This document shows positions 48,573 through 59,760 of a DNA stretch of 64,000 bases, piece by piece. The DNA is from Culex pipiens pallens (lineage: Eukaryota; Arthropoda; Insecta; Diptera; Culicidae): assembly GCF_016801865.2 (NCBI RefSeq), contig NC_068937.1, positions 15,104,980 through 15,168,979 on the forward strand, given 5' to 3'. Below the pieces are notes generated by a model. That model was not told the DNA's origin. It was given only the letters and a program-made list of their open reading frames with translations, and did no database searches. The translations under genes were made by a program, and so were the position numbers. Each line of letters opens with the position of its first letter. The first letter of the stretch is position 1.

Positions 48573-48644
48573 ATAAATCACCCTCCCAAGTCTTTAGTTC
48601 ATTGCGTCAAGTCATCCCGGCTAAAGTGTAGGAAGGCACTGGAG
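48573..48644 (+). CDS. candidate internal coding exon, 72 nt, phase 0/0
   Basis: A strong pyrimidine tract (48499-48531) and TCTATTTTCCAG precede the exon, and the donor GTAAGC follows at 48645. Only one frame is open, giving 24 codons that begin INHPPKSLVHC and end SSRLKCRKALE. The exon starts and ends in phase 0 and so could join in frame to the phase-0 donor at 19702. Two cysteines fit a secreted domain, but no family is recognised. If the two exons belong together, the intron is 28.9 kb and filled with mobile elements. It could also be a chance open stretch between cryptic sites. Confidence 0.3.
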
Positions 48645-49205
48645 GTAAGCTTGCACCGACCACCGTTTTTTCTTCTCTCTCTGAACTACTTTCGCTCTGT
48701 TCTGTTCTGTTGAGACCTACATCCACTCCCCTCCTCCTGCCAACAACCTCCTTCCAGAACAAACCAAAACAAAAACAAAGTCGTGTACAGCTTCAACCTC
48801 CAGTTGCCTTCTAATGGTCCAGTAGTTGAATTTAAATTTCTTCTTCTTAGTAGATTTCGCCCTACCTCCACAATTTTTTCTTGTTTGTTTATGTCTATAT
48901 CGATTAGTAAACGTCCCCTTTTACCCCAGCCCCTGTCCTGGGCAAAAATGGCCTCTGGGTAGTGACTCAACTCCCCACCCCCCAAAAAAATGACTCCAGC
49001 CAACTAATCTAAATCTCTTCACCCGTAATATTCGGTAAGTTTCGAGTAGTGTTAAGATCGATTTAACGTGTAAGTAATTGTATAAATGTTACTTTTTCAG
49101 CGTAGATACAAATAAATTTCAAAAAACACTTCATCAACTATCATATTTTTTCTAATAATTCAAAATTATATTTTTTTGAAAACATAAATTATGTGAAGAC
49201 CAAAC
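48645..49205. other. unique sequence, no gene seen
   Basis: Follows the candidate exon. C/T-rich stretches and a TTCTGTTCTGTT repeat near 48696. No further exon identified. Confidence 0.4.
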
Positions 49206-49214
49206 CTCCCAGTC

Positions 49215-49328
49215 ACGACGTTCTAGCAGGATTCTAGCAGAGTTATTCCAGAGCTGGATATTCTTACAGAATTCTAACAGAAATGTTCCACCGTTCTAGC
49301 AGGATTCTGATAGAACCGGCTCTGGTAG
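49215..49328. repeat. TTCTAGCAG repeat, copy 1
   Basis: Several spaced TTCTAGCAG/TTCTAACAG motifs, plus GCTGGATATTCTTACAGAAT and GAAATGTTCCACCGTTCTAG. The same string occurs at 62150-62250 in the same orientation, on the other side of the 50.4-61.6 kb structure. Confidence 0.8.
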
Positions 49329-49351
49329 AATATTTTGTGATGAAACTGAAT

Positions 49352-49784
49352 TACAGTCGACTCTCTGGCTGTCGATCTTCTCGATATCAATAATTCTCCA
49401 TCTGTCGATGAATTCTACAGTCCCTTCAATCTGCATACCTTAATTATCTTCATTCCTCGATATTTTCCCTTGCTTGAAGGATCTCTTCCTCGACGGCCCC
49501 TTGGATTCTGTTTGGCTTAGAAATCTCTTCCGGTTGTCAATAATTTTACTTTCTCATGGCTTGCATAGACATTTTTCTTGGCGAAACGAAGCTTTGAAGG
49601 GTGTTTGACATTATGTAGTATGTTTTTGTTTGATGGACGTTGCCATGATTCTCTCCCATAGCTGGGTATCAAAAAAAAAAAAAAAATATTTTCAATCGAG
49701 TCTTCATTTTGCATCGTTCTGTAAACTGATGATTTTTTACCTCGGCGGTCCCTTGGATATTGACAACGAGAGAGTCGACTGTAC
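49352..49784. mobile_element. 433-bp pogo-like miniature element
   Basis: TACAGTCGACTCTCT at the left is the exact inverse of AGAGAGTCGACTGTA at the right. The outermost TA pair fits a TA target duplication. CAGT-starting ends are typical of pogo/Tigger elements (established). The interior contains repeated CTCGAT/GTCGAT and CCTCG motifs and no transposase. Confidence 0.8.
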
Positions 49785-49807
49785 TAAACATTAACATTGA
49801 GTTTTGA

Positions 49808-50005
49808 TGTACACTGAAACCCCGATGGTTTGACACCAACGGTTGTCAAACGAACAGGGTCACTTTAAAATTTGACACCATCTTTACACGTAGTTCACGC
49901 ACACTATGACACTACCAAACGTTTGGTTTGATAGCGAGTGTGAGCTTGTAAAAAATGACAGCTCGTCACTTTTTAGTTTGACTTTGTCAAACCATCGGGG
50001 TACAA
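49808..50005. mobile_element. 198-bp miniature element with ACCCCGATGGTTTGACA ends
   Basis: ACCCCGATGGTTTGACA on the left pairs with TTGTCAAACCATCGGGGTAC on the right. The interior holds further TTTGAC/GTCAAA boxes. Only 23 bp separate it from the preceding pogo-like element. Confidence 0.75.
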
Positions 50006-50989
50006 ACTAAAAAGGGGCAAACGAAAAAGTGATTAACAAATTTTGTTGTTCAATTTTTTTTTCAAAGTTTGTTTGAGTTTTGTAAAAATATTTTTTTGTG
50101 GAAGTTGGAAGAGTGTTACAGAGTTTTTTTAATTGATTTTGCCCAATATAAAAAAATGCACTAAATCAAACCCGTTTTTTTCTTTTTCCTACAATGTTTT
50201 TCTTGTGGGAGAACTGCTGTTTTGTTTTTGCTGTTTATTTTTTACTTTAAAGGGAAATTTTCATTAGCCTGTTGCTGCTTTTTTCGATGTTGAAGAATTA
50301 AACTCGAAATTCTTGTGACTTTACTCAAACAAATGTGAAATTAATTATCAGAAATAGTCGAAAAAGGCAATACAGTCATGCCTCGGTTTTGCACTGCCTC
50401 GATTGTGATTCGTTCAGCTGCCTCGGTTTAGCACGGCACAGTGCTTAACTAAAGCACAGAGCTTATGGGATTTTTAGGTGTTTTCAAATTGGAATGATGT
50501 CGCCTATCCATTGCATTTATAATAAAAAATATAAAAATATTGTTACTGCAATATGGGTATCAAATAATCGGGATTTTTCCATACATATCAAATGTTATAA
50601 AAAAAAGTTTTGAAAATACTCAAAATTTTCACAAAAAATTTCAAAAATAAACTTAAAATCTAAGTTTTTTACAATATGGGTATCAAATTATTGGAATTAT
50701 TTCATAAATTTCGAACGTATTTTTTTAAATACTCAGAATTTTTACAAAACTACGTATTTTTGAAAAAATACTCCAAATTTCAATTTTTACAATATGGGTA
50801 TCAAATGATCGAATTTTTTTCATAGATCTCGGAGTCATAACACAAATTTTTAAAAAACACTCAAAATTTTCACAAAACTGAGTATTTTTGAAAATAACTC
50901 AAAATATCAGTTTTTACAACATGAGTTTTTTTTAAATACTTAAAATTTTCACATTTTTTCGAAAAAAATGCTTAAATTTTAGTTTTGCT

Positions 50990-51230
50990 ACAATAAGTGT
51001 GGGGGTGGCTATGGGTCAAAAAACGATACACCTCTCGTATTTTCTTAATAACAACAACAATTTAATTAACATCGAAAATCTTTCAACGTAGATTTGTTCT
51101 AAGATAGTTTACTAACATTTTCCCAAAATATGGTGGATTTTGATAAACACTACCTTAAATGCCTATTGTTTGAAAATTGACCCAATCTCACCCCTCAGAG
51201 GGGGTGACATTGGGTCAAATGAAACTAAAA
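50990..51230. repeat. TGGGTCA / TGACCC inverted motifs
   Basis: GTGGGGGTGGCTATGGGTCA near 51000, then TGACCCAATCTCACCCCTCA and GAGGGGGTGACATTGGGTCA at 51178-51217. The same phrases occur at about 60886-60930 in inverse order, which supports the large inverted layout. Confidence 0.6.
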
Positions 51231-51334
51231 TGATGCTCAAATACAACGATATGGTAAAAACAAGTCATCCAACAGTGTTTCTTGTTCGAGGGAATCGTAT
51301 TGACATGCTACAATCATAGACTAATAAAAGACTA

Positions 51335-52175
51335 TACAGTAGGATCTGAACCATGACTCAACCTTTTTATGACCCCTCGGCACGGCCGGTTCACTGTCAA
51401 AAATGACAGATCAAAAGTCAGGAACTGGCTCCACTGGCGATTTTTTGACGTTTCTTTTTTTGTTTTTGTTTTGATTCTTGAATTTTTCCGACTACCGGTT
51501 GCAAAAGGAATCAAGTTAGGACTGACCGCGATGGCGGTCAGCGTGGTAACTTCCGGTACCGGTGCATGGTACACAGGTGCACGGCGTGAGTGACCTGTCG
51601 GTTAAATCGCACGTTATTGAACCGACAGGTGCTGGGGTTGATTCTGTAGTCTCGAGACGCAAACCCTAACCGACTCGGACAGATCAGGATAGGCTGGCGG
51701 GGTAAGCGCCGAAAAGGAACCTGGCGAAATAAATTAGGGCTATCCCGGAGGTGAACGAAACCCAGTTAACTCAATCCGAATTCTGAAACGGAATCTAGTT
51801 AGAATCGTATATAAATTCCGTTTCAAACGCAACAACCGGTTCCGTGTTCGGACCGGTTGTTGCGTTTGAAACGGAATTTGTGTAAGATTCTAATTAGATT
51901 CCGTTTCAGAATTCGGATTGATTTGACTAGGAAGGAATGACCCCGACGATTCCGATCAAGACGCTTGTCGTAGTTAGCTACAGTTCCAAATTGTCTCCAA
52001 AGCCACCAACACATCGACGAGCGAGTTGGACTTCGAAAAGTCGCGACTAAATATTACCGGTGGTGGCCATCTCTAACCGCGTGCGAGCGAGCTGGCACCG
52101 GCATCGGATAACTTAGCTTGCTTTGAGGAGTAGGACTGCCGCAGCCGAAGCAGATCATCAATAAAAATTGGCTAA
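51335..52175. other. GC-rich segment with poly(A) signal, unidentified
   Basis: Markedly GC-richer than the surroundings. The hairpin CTGACCGCGATGGCGGTCAG lies near 51521, and GAACCGACAGGT near 51619. The GC-rich sequence continues on both sides of the miniature element at 51771-51921 and ends near AATAAAAATTGG at about 52161, a possible polyadenylation signal. I cannot assign a gene; it may be a retrotransposon untranslated region. Confidence 0.3.
51771..51921. mobile_element. miniature inverted-repeat element, copy 2 (CTGAAACGGAAT ends)
   Basis: TCAATCCGAATTCTGAAACG is exactly inverted at the right end (CGTTTCAGAATTCGGATTGA). The inner arms ACCGGTTGTTGCGTTTGAAA make this copy a near-perfect 150-bp palindrome, better preserved than copy 1 at 21002-21142. 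Confidence 0.9.
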
Positions 52176-52244
52176 TTGTTAAATAACTTTAAGTCATAAA
52201 TCTGGAGTTTGAGAAAAAAAGTTCCAATGAACAAAAAATTATTT

Positions 52245-52305
52245 TTTTGCTTTTTGGGTGTTTACCCCCTCCCCTTACTCAAGACGGTTTAAAAACACCC
52301 ACAAA
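52245..52305. repeat. mini hairpin, TTTTTGGGTGTTTACCCCC type
   Basis: TTTGCTTTTTGGGTGTTTAC pairs with AAAACACCCACAAAGCAAAA across a CCTCCCCTTACTCAAGACGG centre. Same family as the hairpins at 17390 and 30335. Confidence 0.7.
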
Positions 52306-52439
52306 GCAAAAAAAAATGTTTCAGCGGCTTTAAAAAAAAAACTCTAGATTTGATCTTCATGTTGGAACAACATTAGATTTAATGTTTTCATTTTTGTAAT
52401 GAAATAACTATGGTTTATTTTCAAATTTTATTTCGGGGT

Positions 52440-52769
52440 TGTATCGTTTAGTGAGCGGATTGTAGTGATCGGAGGTCCCGAACCTGCTCGCCGTGTACAC
52501 CGGCAAGATGTCTTCCTTCCGCTACTCTTCGCTGATCAATCGCCCGCGCCAACCAGAACCGACCGTTCCGATGATGTCATGCGTGGTAATCAACCAGCAC
52601 TTCTCGTTCTGCTGGAACGACCTGCGCTACGTCAGGTGGTCCAGCTGCAGCCTTCGCGCCAGACCAAGGCGAACGGAACTCAACCAAGTTTGGCGATGAC
52701 TAGAACTGTGTTGGATTCGCCACGCTCAGAATCCTCTCTGAGCTGTTCCTGGTGTTAATCTTTATCTAA
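52440..52769. other. GC-rich unassigned segment next to RpS8 remnant
   Basis: Base composition is like a coding sequence and contrasts with the AT-rich surroundings. The + strand frames at 52465-52758 and 52493-52699 have no domain I can name. It could be a fragment of another processed transcript or element. Confidence 0.25.
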
Positions 52770-53200
52770 CTGGCGCGTACGGCACCTGCACATGTTCGAC
52801 GATCCGAAAGACAATACCATAACGAAGTGCAGGACCATCGACACGATCACTCTGTCCAGGTCGGTGCGATGACGGGCACCTGACGTCTAGCGTTGAACTG
52901 CTGATCCTGGGCGGAAGCGATCTTGTCAGTCTTCTGACGCTTAGAGTACTTCTTGAGCAGATGCTTTTTGACCAACACATCCTACTAGCTGGCCTTCAGG
53001 TCACGCTTCTTGCCCAGCGGCTGCAGGTAGTGGCTCTCGTACCTCTGACGAAGTCACCGAAGTCCAGGCAAAGACATAGCGCACGGAACTTCCTGTTTCC
53101 ACAGCGGTTCGATACGATTTGCACCAATCTTGGTTTTGGTGGCCGGGCGTACCAAATCGCACTTCCTTTTCTTGCGGACGGCGGCCTTTTACCCACCTCT
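52770..53200 (-). pseudogene. ribosomal protein S8 retro-copy, decayed
   Basis: Minus-strand reading gives pieces of the small-subunit ribosomal protein S8 in order. At 53163-53200 there is GG-x-KAAVRKKRKC (the GGKR..RKKRK N-terminal region, with a TAA in place of one codon). It is followed by DLVRPATKTKIGANRI, then in a shifted frame CGNRKFRALCLCLDFGDF, then RQRYESHYLQPLGKKRDLKA (53027-53041 codes YESHY) with a stop. The downstream frame reads KKHLLKKYSKRQKTDKI, and in another frame RPGQSDRVDG. Normal S8 has about 208 residues. Here the stretch between GNF/GDF and RQWYESHY (about 45-50 residues) is missing and at least two frameshifts and two stops are present. A processed pseudogene is the likeliest explanation. 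Confidence 0.75.
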
Positions 53201-53807
53201 TGTGATAGTAATGTTACACTTGATTTTTGCGAAAGAAGAAAAGGTGAACCTAAAAGTAAAAATTGTTTTTAAAACAACAGAAATTTCCACCAAGAACCTG
53301 TTCTTACTCTCTTCACTCCAGCGACGTAACTTTCTTAACAGTCAAAACCCGAAGCCTGCAAAATGCGTTACAGTAAATTTTCGCAGGCTTGGGAAATATG
53401 CAAAATAGCACCAAACTTCAACGTTTTATAGTGTTTTGGAATCGTCAGAATGTCTACTTTAAGGAAAAAATATGCAAATTAGTGGATTTTTGGGCGGGGC
53501 TCGGGGGGGAGGGGGTTAACGAAAAAATATCCGAGCAAAATGCGTTACAGTAAATTTGTAAAATTTATATCTTATGCAAAACATGACCAAAACTCAAAGT
53601 TTTATAGTGCTTTGGAAAGGTCTTCACATGAACTTTATGTTAAAAATATAAAAAAGACTACGTTTTCCATAAAGTTTTACTAAAAAAGTTAAGTAAACAT
53701 TTATTGTTCTATATACTAATATCAGTAAGAGAATAAAAACATGACTTTTCATTAGAAACATAATCATGCGACATATCTAACTTCTCCAAATTTCATGAAT
53801 AGTCATT

Positions 53808-54798
53808 CTGCAACAAAATTGAACCGATTCAGCTGAACCGGTTCACCCAACCGGTTCAATAGTTGTACCGGTTGAACATTTCTGGCACAAAATGTAGCAT
53901 GCGACATATCTAACTCTTTCAAATTGCCTGAAAAGTCATTTTGTAACATAATTGAACCGATTCAGCTGAACCGGTTCATCCAACCGGTTCAATAGTTGTA
54001 CCGGTTGAACATTTCTGGCACAAAATGTAGCATGCGACATATCTAACTCTTTCAAATTGCCTGAAAAGTCATTTTGTAACATAATTGAACCGATTCAGCT
54101 GAACCGGTTCATCCAACCGGTTCAATAGTTGTACCGGTTGAACATTTCTGGCACAAAATGTAGCATGCGACATATCTAACTCTTTCAAATTGCCTGAAAA
54201 GTCATTTTGTAACATAATTGAACCGATTCAGCTGAACCGGTTCATCCAACCGGTTCAATAGTTGTACCGGTTGAACATTTCTGGCACAAAATGTAGCATG
54301 CGACATATCTAACTCTTTCAAATTGCCTGAAAAGTCATTTTGTAGCAACATTGAACCGATTCAGCTGAACCGGTTCATCCAACCGGTTCGATAGTTGTAC
54401 CGGTTGAACATTTCTGGCACAAAATGTAGCATGCGACATGTCTAACTCTTTCAAATTGCCTGAAAAGTCATTCTTTAACAAAATTGAACCGATTCAACTG
54501 AACCGGTTCACCCAACCGGTTCAATAGTTGTACCGGTTGAACATTTCTGGCACAAAATGTATTATGTGACATGTCTAACTCTTTCAAATTGCCTGAAAAG
54601 TCATTCTGTAACAAAATTGAACCGATTCAGCTGAACCGGTTCATCCAACCGATTCAATAGTTGTACCGGTTGAACATTTCTGGCACAAAATGTAGCATGC
54701 GACATATTTAACTCTTTCAAATTGCCTGAAAAGTCATTTTGTAACAAAATTGAACCGATTCAGCTGAACCGGTTCATCTAACCGATTGAAAAGTTATG
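53808..54798. repeat. 133-bp tandem repeat, left arm (8 units)
   Basis: Unit starts fall at about 53808, 53941, 54074, 54207, 54340, 54473, 54606 and 54739, the last truncated. Each carries GAACCGATTCAGCTGAACCG, GAACCGGTTC, CAACCGGTTC and TACCGGTTGAAC. The remainder is TTTCTGGCACAAAATGTAGC, ATGCGACATATCTAACTCTT and AAATTGCCTGAAAAGTCATT. Units are highly similar. Confidence 0.95.
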
Positions 54799-54835
54799 CT
54801 TCCTTAAATTCTTTAATTTTTTAAATTCTTTATAT

Positions 54836-55990
54836 TTTTTAAATTCTTAAAGAATTTAAAGAATTTAAAGAATTTAAAAAAAAATCAAGAATTTAAAGAA
54901 TTTAAAGAATTTAAAGAATTTAAAGAATTTAAAGAATTTAAAGAATTTAAAGAATTTAAAGAATTTAAAGAATTTAAAGAATTTAAAGAATTTAAAGAAT
55001 TTAAAGAATTTAAAGAATTTAAAGAATTTAAAGAATTTAAAGAATTTAAAGAATTTAAAGAATTTAAAGAATTTAAAGAATTTAAAGAATTTAAAGAATT
55101 TAAAGAATTTAAAGAATTTAAAGAATTTAAAGAATTTAAAGAAATTAAAGAATTTAAAGAATTTAAAGAATTTAAAGAATTTAAAGAATTTAAAGAATTT
55201 AAAGAAATTAAAGAATTTAAAGAATTTAAAGAAATTAAAGAATTTAAAGAATTTAAAGAATTTAAAGAATTTAAAGAATTTAAAGAATTTAAAGAATTTA
55301 AAGAATTTAAAGAATTTAAAGAATTTAAAGAATTTTAAGAATTTTAAAATTTTTAAGAATTTTAAGAATTTTAATAATTTAAAGAATTTAAAGAATTTAA
55401 AGAATTTAAAGAATTTAAAGAATTTAAAGAATTTAAAGAATTTAAAGAATTTAAAGAATTTAAAGAATTTAAAGAATTTAAAGAATTTAAAGAATTTAAA
55501 GAATTTAAAGAATTTAAAGAATTTAAAGAATTTAAAGAATTTAAAGAATTTAAAGAATTTAAAGAATTTAAAGAATTTAAAGAATTTAAAGAATTTTAAG
55601 AATTTTAAAATTTTTAAGAATTTTAAGAATTTTAATAATTTAAAGAATTTAAAGAATTTAAAGAATTTAAAGAATTTAAAGAATTTAAAGAATTTAAAGA
55701 ATTTAAAGAATTTAAAGAATTTAAAGAATTTAAAGAATTTAAAGAATTTAAAGAATTTAAAGAATTTAAAGAATTTAAAGAATTTAAAGAATTTAAAGAA
55801 TTTAAAGAATTTAAAGAATTTAAAGAATTTAAAGAATTTAAAGAATTTAAAGAATTTAAAGAATTTAAAGTATTTAAAGAATTTAAAGAATTTAAAGAAT
55901 TTAAAGTATTTAAAGAATTTAAAGAATTTAAAGAATTTAAAGAATTTAAAGAATTTAAAGAATTTAAAGAATTTAAAGAATTTAAAGAAT
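54836..55990. repeat. GAATTTAAA nonamer satellite, block 1
   Basis: Uninterrupted 9-bp units GAATTTAAA with rare variants (GAAATTAAA at 55141, 55201 and 55231; GAATTTTAA around 55330-55375 and 55590-55640; GTATTTAAA at 55869 and 55905). 9 bp is a multiple of three, so the minus strand stays open for hundreds of codons as a Phe-Lys repeat. Confidence 0.97.
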
Positions 55991-56572
55991 TCATCCAACC
56001 GGTTCAATAGTTGTACCGGTTGAACATTTCTGGCACAAAATGTAGCATGCGACATATCTAACTCTTTCAAATTGCCTGAAAAGTCATTTTGTAGCAACAT
56101 TGAACCGATTCAGCTGAACCGGTTCATCCAACCGGTTCGATAGTTGTACCGGTTGAACATTTCTGGCACAAAATGTAGCATGCGACATGTCTAACTCTTT
56201 CAAATTGCCTGAAAAGTCATTCTTTAACAAAATTGAACCGATTCAACTGAACCGGTTCACCCAACCGGTTCAATAGTTGTACCGGTTGAACATTTCTGGC
56301 ACAAAATGTATTATGTGACATGTCTAACTCTTTCAAATTGCCTGAAAAGTCATTCTGTAACAAAATTGAACCGATTCAGCTGAACCGGTTCATCCAACCG
56401 ATTCAATAGTTGTACCGGTTGAACATTTCTGGCACAAAATGTAGCATGCGACATATTTAACTCTTTCAAATTGCCTGAAAAGTCATTTTGTAACAAAATT
56501 GAACCGATTCAGCTGAACCGGTTCATCTAACCGATTGAAAAGTTATGCTTCCTTAAATTCTTTAATTTTTTA
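55991..56572. repeat. 133-bp tandem repeat, central block (about 4 units, direct)
   Basis: Same orientation as the left arm. It reproduces 54242-54823 in order, including the variants GTAGCAACATTGAACC, TTCTTTAACAAAATTG and TATTATGTGACATG. It is therefore the start of a tandem duplication, not an independent array. Confidence 0.95.
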
Positions 56573-56584
56573 AATTCTTTATAT

Positions 56585-58612
56585 TTTTTAAATTCTTAAA
56601 GAATTTAAAGAATTTAAAGAATTTAAAAAAAAATCAAGAATTTAAAGAATTTAAAGAATTTAAAGAATTTAAAGAATTTAAAGAATTTAAAGAATTTAAA
56701 GAATTTAAAGAATTTAAAGAATTTAAAGAATTTAAAGAATTTAAAGAATTTAAAGAATTTAAAGAATTTAAAGAATTTAAAGAATTTAAAGAATTTAAAG
56801 AATTTAAAGAATTTAAAGAATTTAAAGAATTTAAAGAATTTAAAGAATTTAAAGAATTTAAAGAATTTAAAGAATTTAAAGAAATTAAAGAATTTAAAGA
56901 ATTTAAAGAATTTAAAGAATTTAAAGAATTTAAAGAATTTAAAGAAATTAAAGAATTTAAAGAATTTAAAGAAATTAAAGAATTTAAAGAATTTAAAGAA
57001 TTTAAAGAATTTAAAGAATTTAAAGAATTTAAAGAATTTAAAGAATTTAAAGAATTTAAAGAATTTAAAGAATTTAAAGAATTTTAAGAATTTTAAAATT
57101 TTTAAGAATTTTAAGAATTTTAATAATTTAAAGAATTTAAAGAATTTAAAGAATTTAAAGAATTTAAAGAATTTAAAGAATTTAAAGAATTTAAAGAATT
57201 TAAAGAATTTAAAGAATTTAAAGAATTTAAAGAATTTAAAGAATTTAAAGAATTTAAAGAATTTAAAGAATTTAAAGAATTTAAAGAATTTAAAGAATTT
57301 AAAGAATTTAAAGAATTTAAAGAATTTAAAGAATTTAAAGAATTTTAAGAATTTTAAAATTTTTAAGAATTTTAAGAATTTTAATAATTTAAAGAATTTA
57401 AAGAATTTAAAGAATTTAAAGAATTTAAAGAATTTAAAGAATTTAAAGAATTTAAAGAATTTAAAGAATTTAAAGAATTTAAAGAATTTAAAGAATTTAA
57501 AGAATTTAAAGAATTTAAAGAATTTAAAGAATTTAAAGAATTTAAAGAATTTAAAGAATTTAAAGAATTTAAAGAATTTAAAGAATTTAAAGAATTTAAA
57601 GAATTTAAAGAATTTAAAGTATTTAAAGAATTTAAAGAATTTAAAGAATTTAAAGTATTTAAAGAATTTAAAGAATTTAAAGAATTTAAAGAATTTAAAG
57701 AATTTAAAGAATTTAAAGAATTTAAAGAATTTAAAGAATTTAAAGAATTTAAAGAATTTAAAGAATTTAAAGAATTTAAAGAATTTAAAGAATTTAAAGA
57801 ATTTAAAGAATTTAAAGAATTTAAAGAATTTAAAGAATTTAAAGAATTTTAAGAATTTTAAGAATTTTAAGAATTTTAAATTTTTTAAGAATTTTAAGAA
57901 TTTAAAGAATTTTAAGAATTTATAGAATTTAAAGAATTTAAAGAATTTAAAGAATTTAAAGAATTTAAAGAATTTAAAGAATTTAAAGAATTTAAAGAAT
58001 TTAAAGAATTTAAAGAATTTAAAGAATTTAAAGAATTTAAAGAATTTAAAGAATTTAAAGAATTTAAAGAATTTAAAGAATTTAAAGAATTTAAAGAATT
58101 TAAAGAATTTAAAGAATTTAAAGAATTTAAAGAATTTAAAGAATTTTAAGAATTTTAAATTTTTTAAGAATTTTAAGAATTTTAAGAATTTTAAGAATTT
58201 TAAGAATTTTAAGAATTTTAAGAATTTTAAGAATTTTAAGAATTTTAAGAATTTTAAGAATTTTAAGAATTTTAAGAATTTTAAGAATTTTAAGAATTTT
58301 AAGAATTTTAAGAATTTTAAGAATTTTAAGAATTTTAAGAATTTTAAGAATTTTAAGAATTTTAAGAATTTTAAGAATTTTAAGAATTTTAAAAATTTTA
58401 AGAATTTTAAGAATTTTAAGAATTTTAAGAATTTTAAGAATTTTAAGAATTTTAAGAATTTAAAGAATTTTAAGAATTTTAAGAATTTTAAGAATTTTAA
58501 GAATTTTAAGAATTTTAAGAATTTTAAGAATTTTAAGAATTTTAAGAAGTTTAAGCATTTTAAGAATTTTAAGAATTTTAAGAATTTTAAGAATTTTAAG
58601 AATTTAGAGAAA
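56585..58612. repeat. GAATTTAAA / GAATTTTAA nonamer satellite, block 2
   Basis: The first part, to about 57739, repeats block 1 with the same rare variants. From about 57740 the array continues, and after about 58140 it switches to almost pure GAATTTTAA units. It ends GAATTTAGAGAAATG just before the right arm. Confidence 0.97.
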
Positions 58613-58618
58613 TGTACA

Positions 58619-59760
58619 ACCGGTACAACTATCGAACCGGCTGGATGAACCGGTTCAGATGAATTGGTTCAATTTTGTTACAGAATGACTTTTGAGGCAA
58701 TTTGAAAGAGTTAGATATGTCGCATGCTACATTTTGTGCCAAAAATGTTCAACCGGTACAACTATTGAATTGGTTGGATGAACTGGTTAAGCTGAATCGG
58801 TTCAATTTTGTTACAGAATGACTTTTCAGGCAATTTGAAAGAGTTAGATATGTCGCATGCTACATTTTGTGCCAGAAATGTTCAACCGGTACAACTATTG
58901 AACCGGTTGGATGAACCGGTTCAGCTGAATCGGTTCAATTATGTTACAAAATGACTTTTCAGGCAATTTGAAAGAGTTAGATATGTCACATTCTACATTT
59001 TGTGCCAGAAATGTTCAACCGATACAACTATTGAACCGGTTGGATAAACCGGTTCAACTGAATCGGTTCAATTTGGTAACAAAATGACTTTTCAGGCAAT
59101 TTGAAAGAGTTAGACATGTCACATGCTACATTTTGTGCCAAAAATGTTCAACCGGTACAACTATCGAACCGGTTGGATGAACCGGTTCTGCTGAATCGGT
59201 TCAATGTTGCTACATAATGACTTTTCAGGCAATTTAAAAGAGTTAAATATGTCGCATGCTACATTTTGTGCCAGAAATGTTCAACCGGTACAACTATTGA
59301 ATCGGTTGGATGAACCGGTTCAGCTGAATCGGTTCAATTTTGTTACAAAATGACTTTTCAGGCAATTTGAAAGAGTTAGATATGTCGCATGCTACATTTT
59401 GTGCCAGAAATGTTCAACCGGTACAACTATTGAACCGGTTGGATGAACCGGTTCAGCTGAATCGGTTCAATTTTGTTATAGAATGACTTTTCAGGCAATT
59501 TGAAAGAGTTAGATATGTCGCATGCTACATTTTGTGCCAGAAATGTTCAACCGGTACAACTATCGAACCGGTTGGATGAACCGGTTCAGCTGAATCGGTT
59601 CAATTTTTCTACAGAATGACTTTTGAGGCAATTTGAAAGAGTTAGACATGTCGCATGATATATTTTGTGCCAGAAATGTTCAACCGGTACAACTATTGAA
59701 CCGGTTGGGTGAACCGGTTCAGCTGAATCGGTTCAATTTTGTTGCAGAATGACTTTTCAT
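58619..59760. repeat. 133-bp tandem repeat, right arm (about 9 units, inverted)
   Basis: Inverse orientation to the left arm: GTTCAACCGGTACAACTATT, GAACCGGTTGGATGAACCGG, GCTGAATCGGTTCAATTTTG recurring every 133 bp. The units nearest the satellite are the most diverged (for example GGCTGGATGAACCGG and GAATTGGTTGG). Confidence 0.95.

Noticed and set aside
53808..54798. CRISPR-like array
   Set aside because: The sequence is eukaryotic. The 133-bp units are repeated throughout with no unique spacers.
54874..56100. 408-codon minus-strand open frame of Phe-Lys repeats
   Set aside because: Produced by a 9-bp satellite whose period is a multiple of three. It runs without change into the 133-bp tandem repeat.
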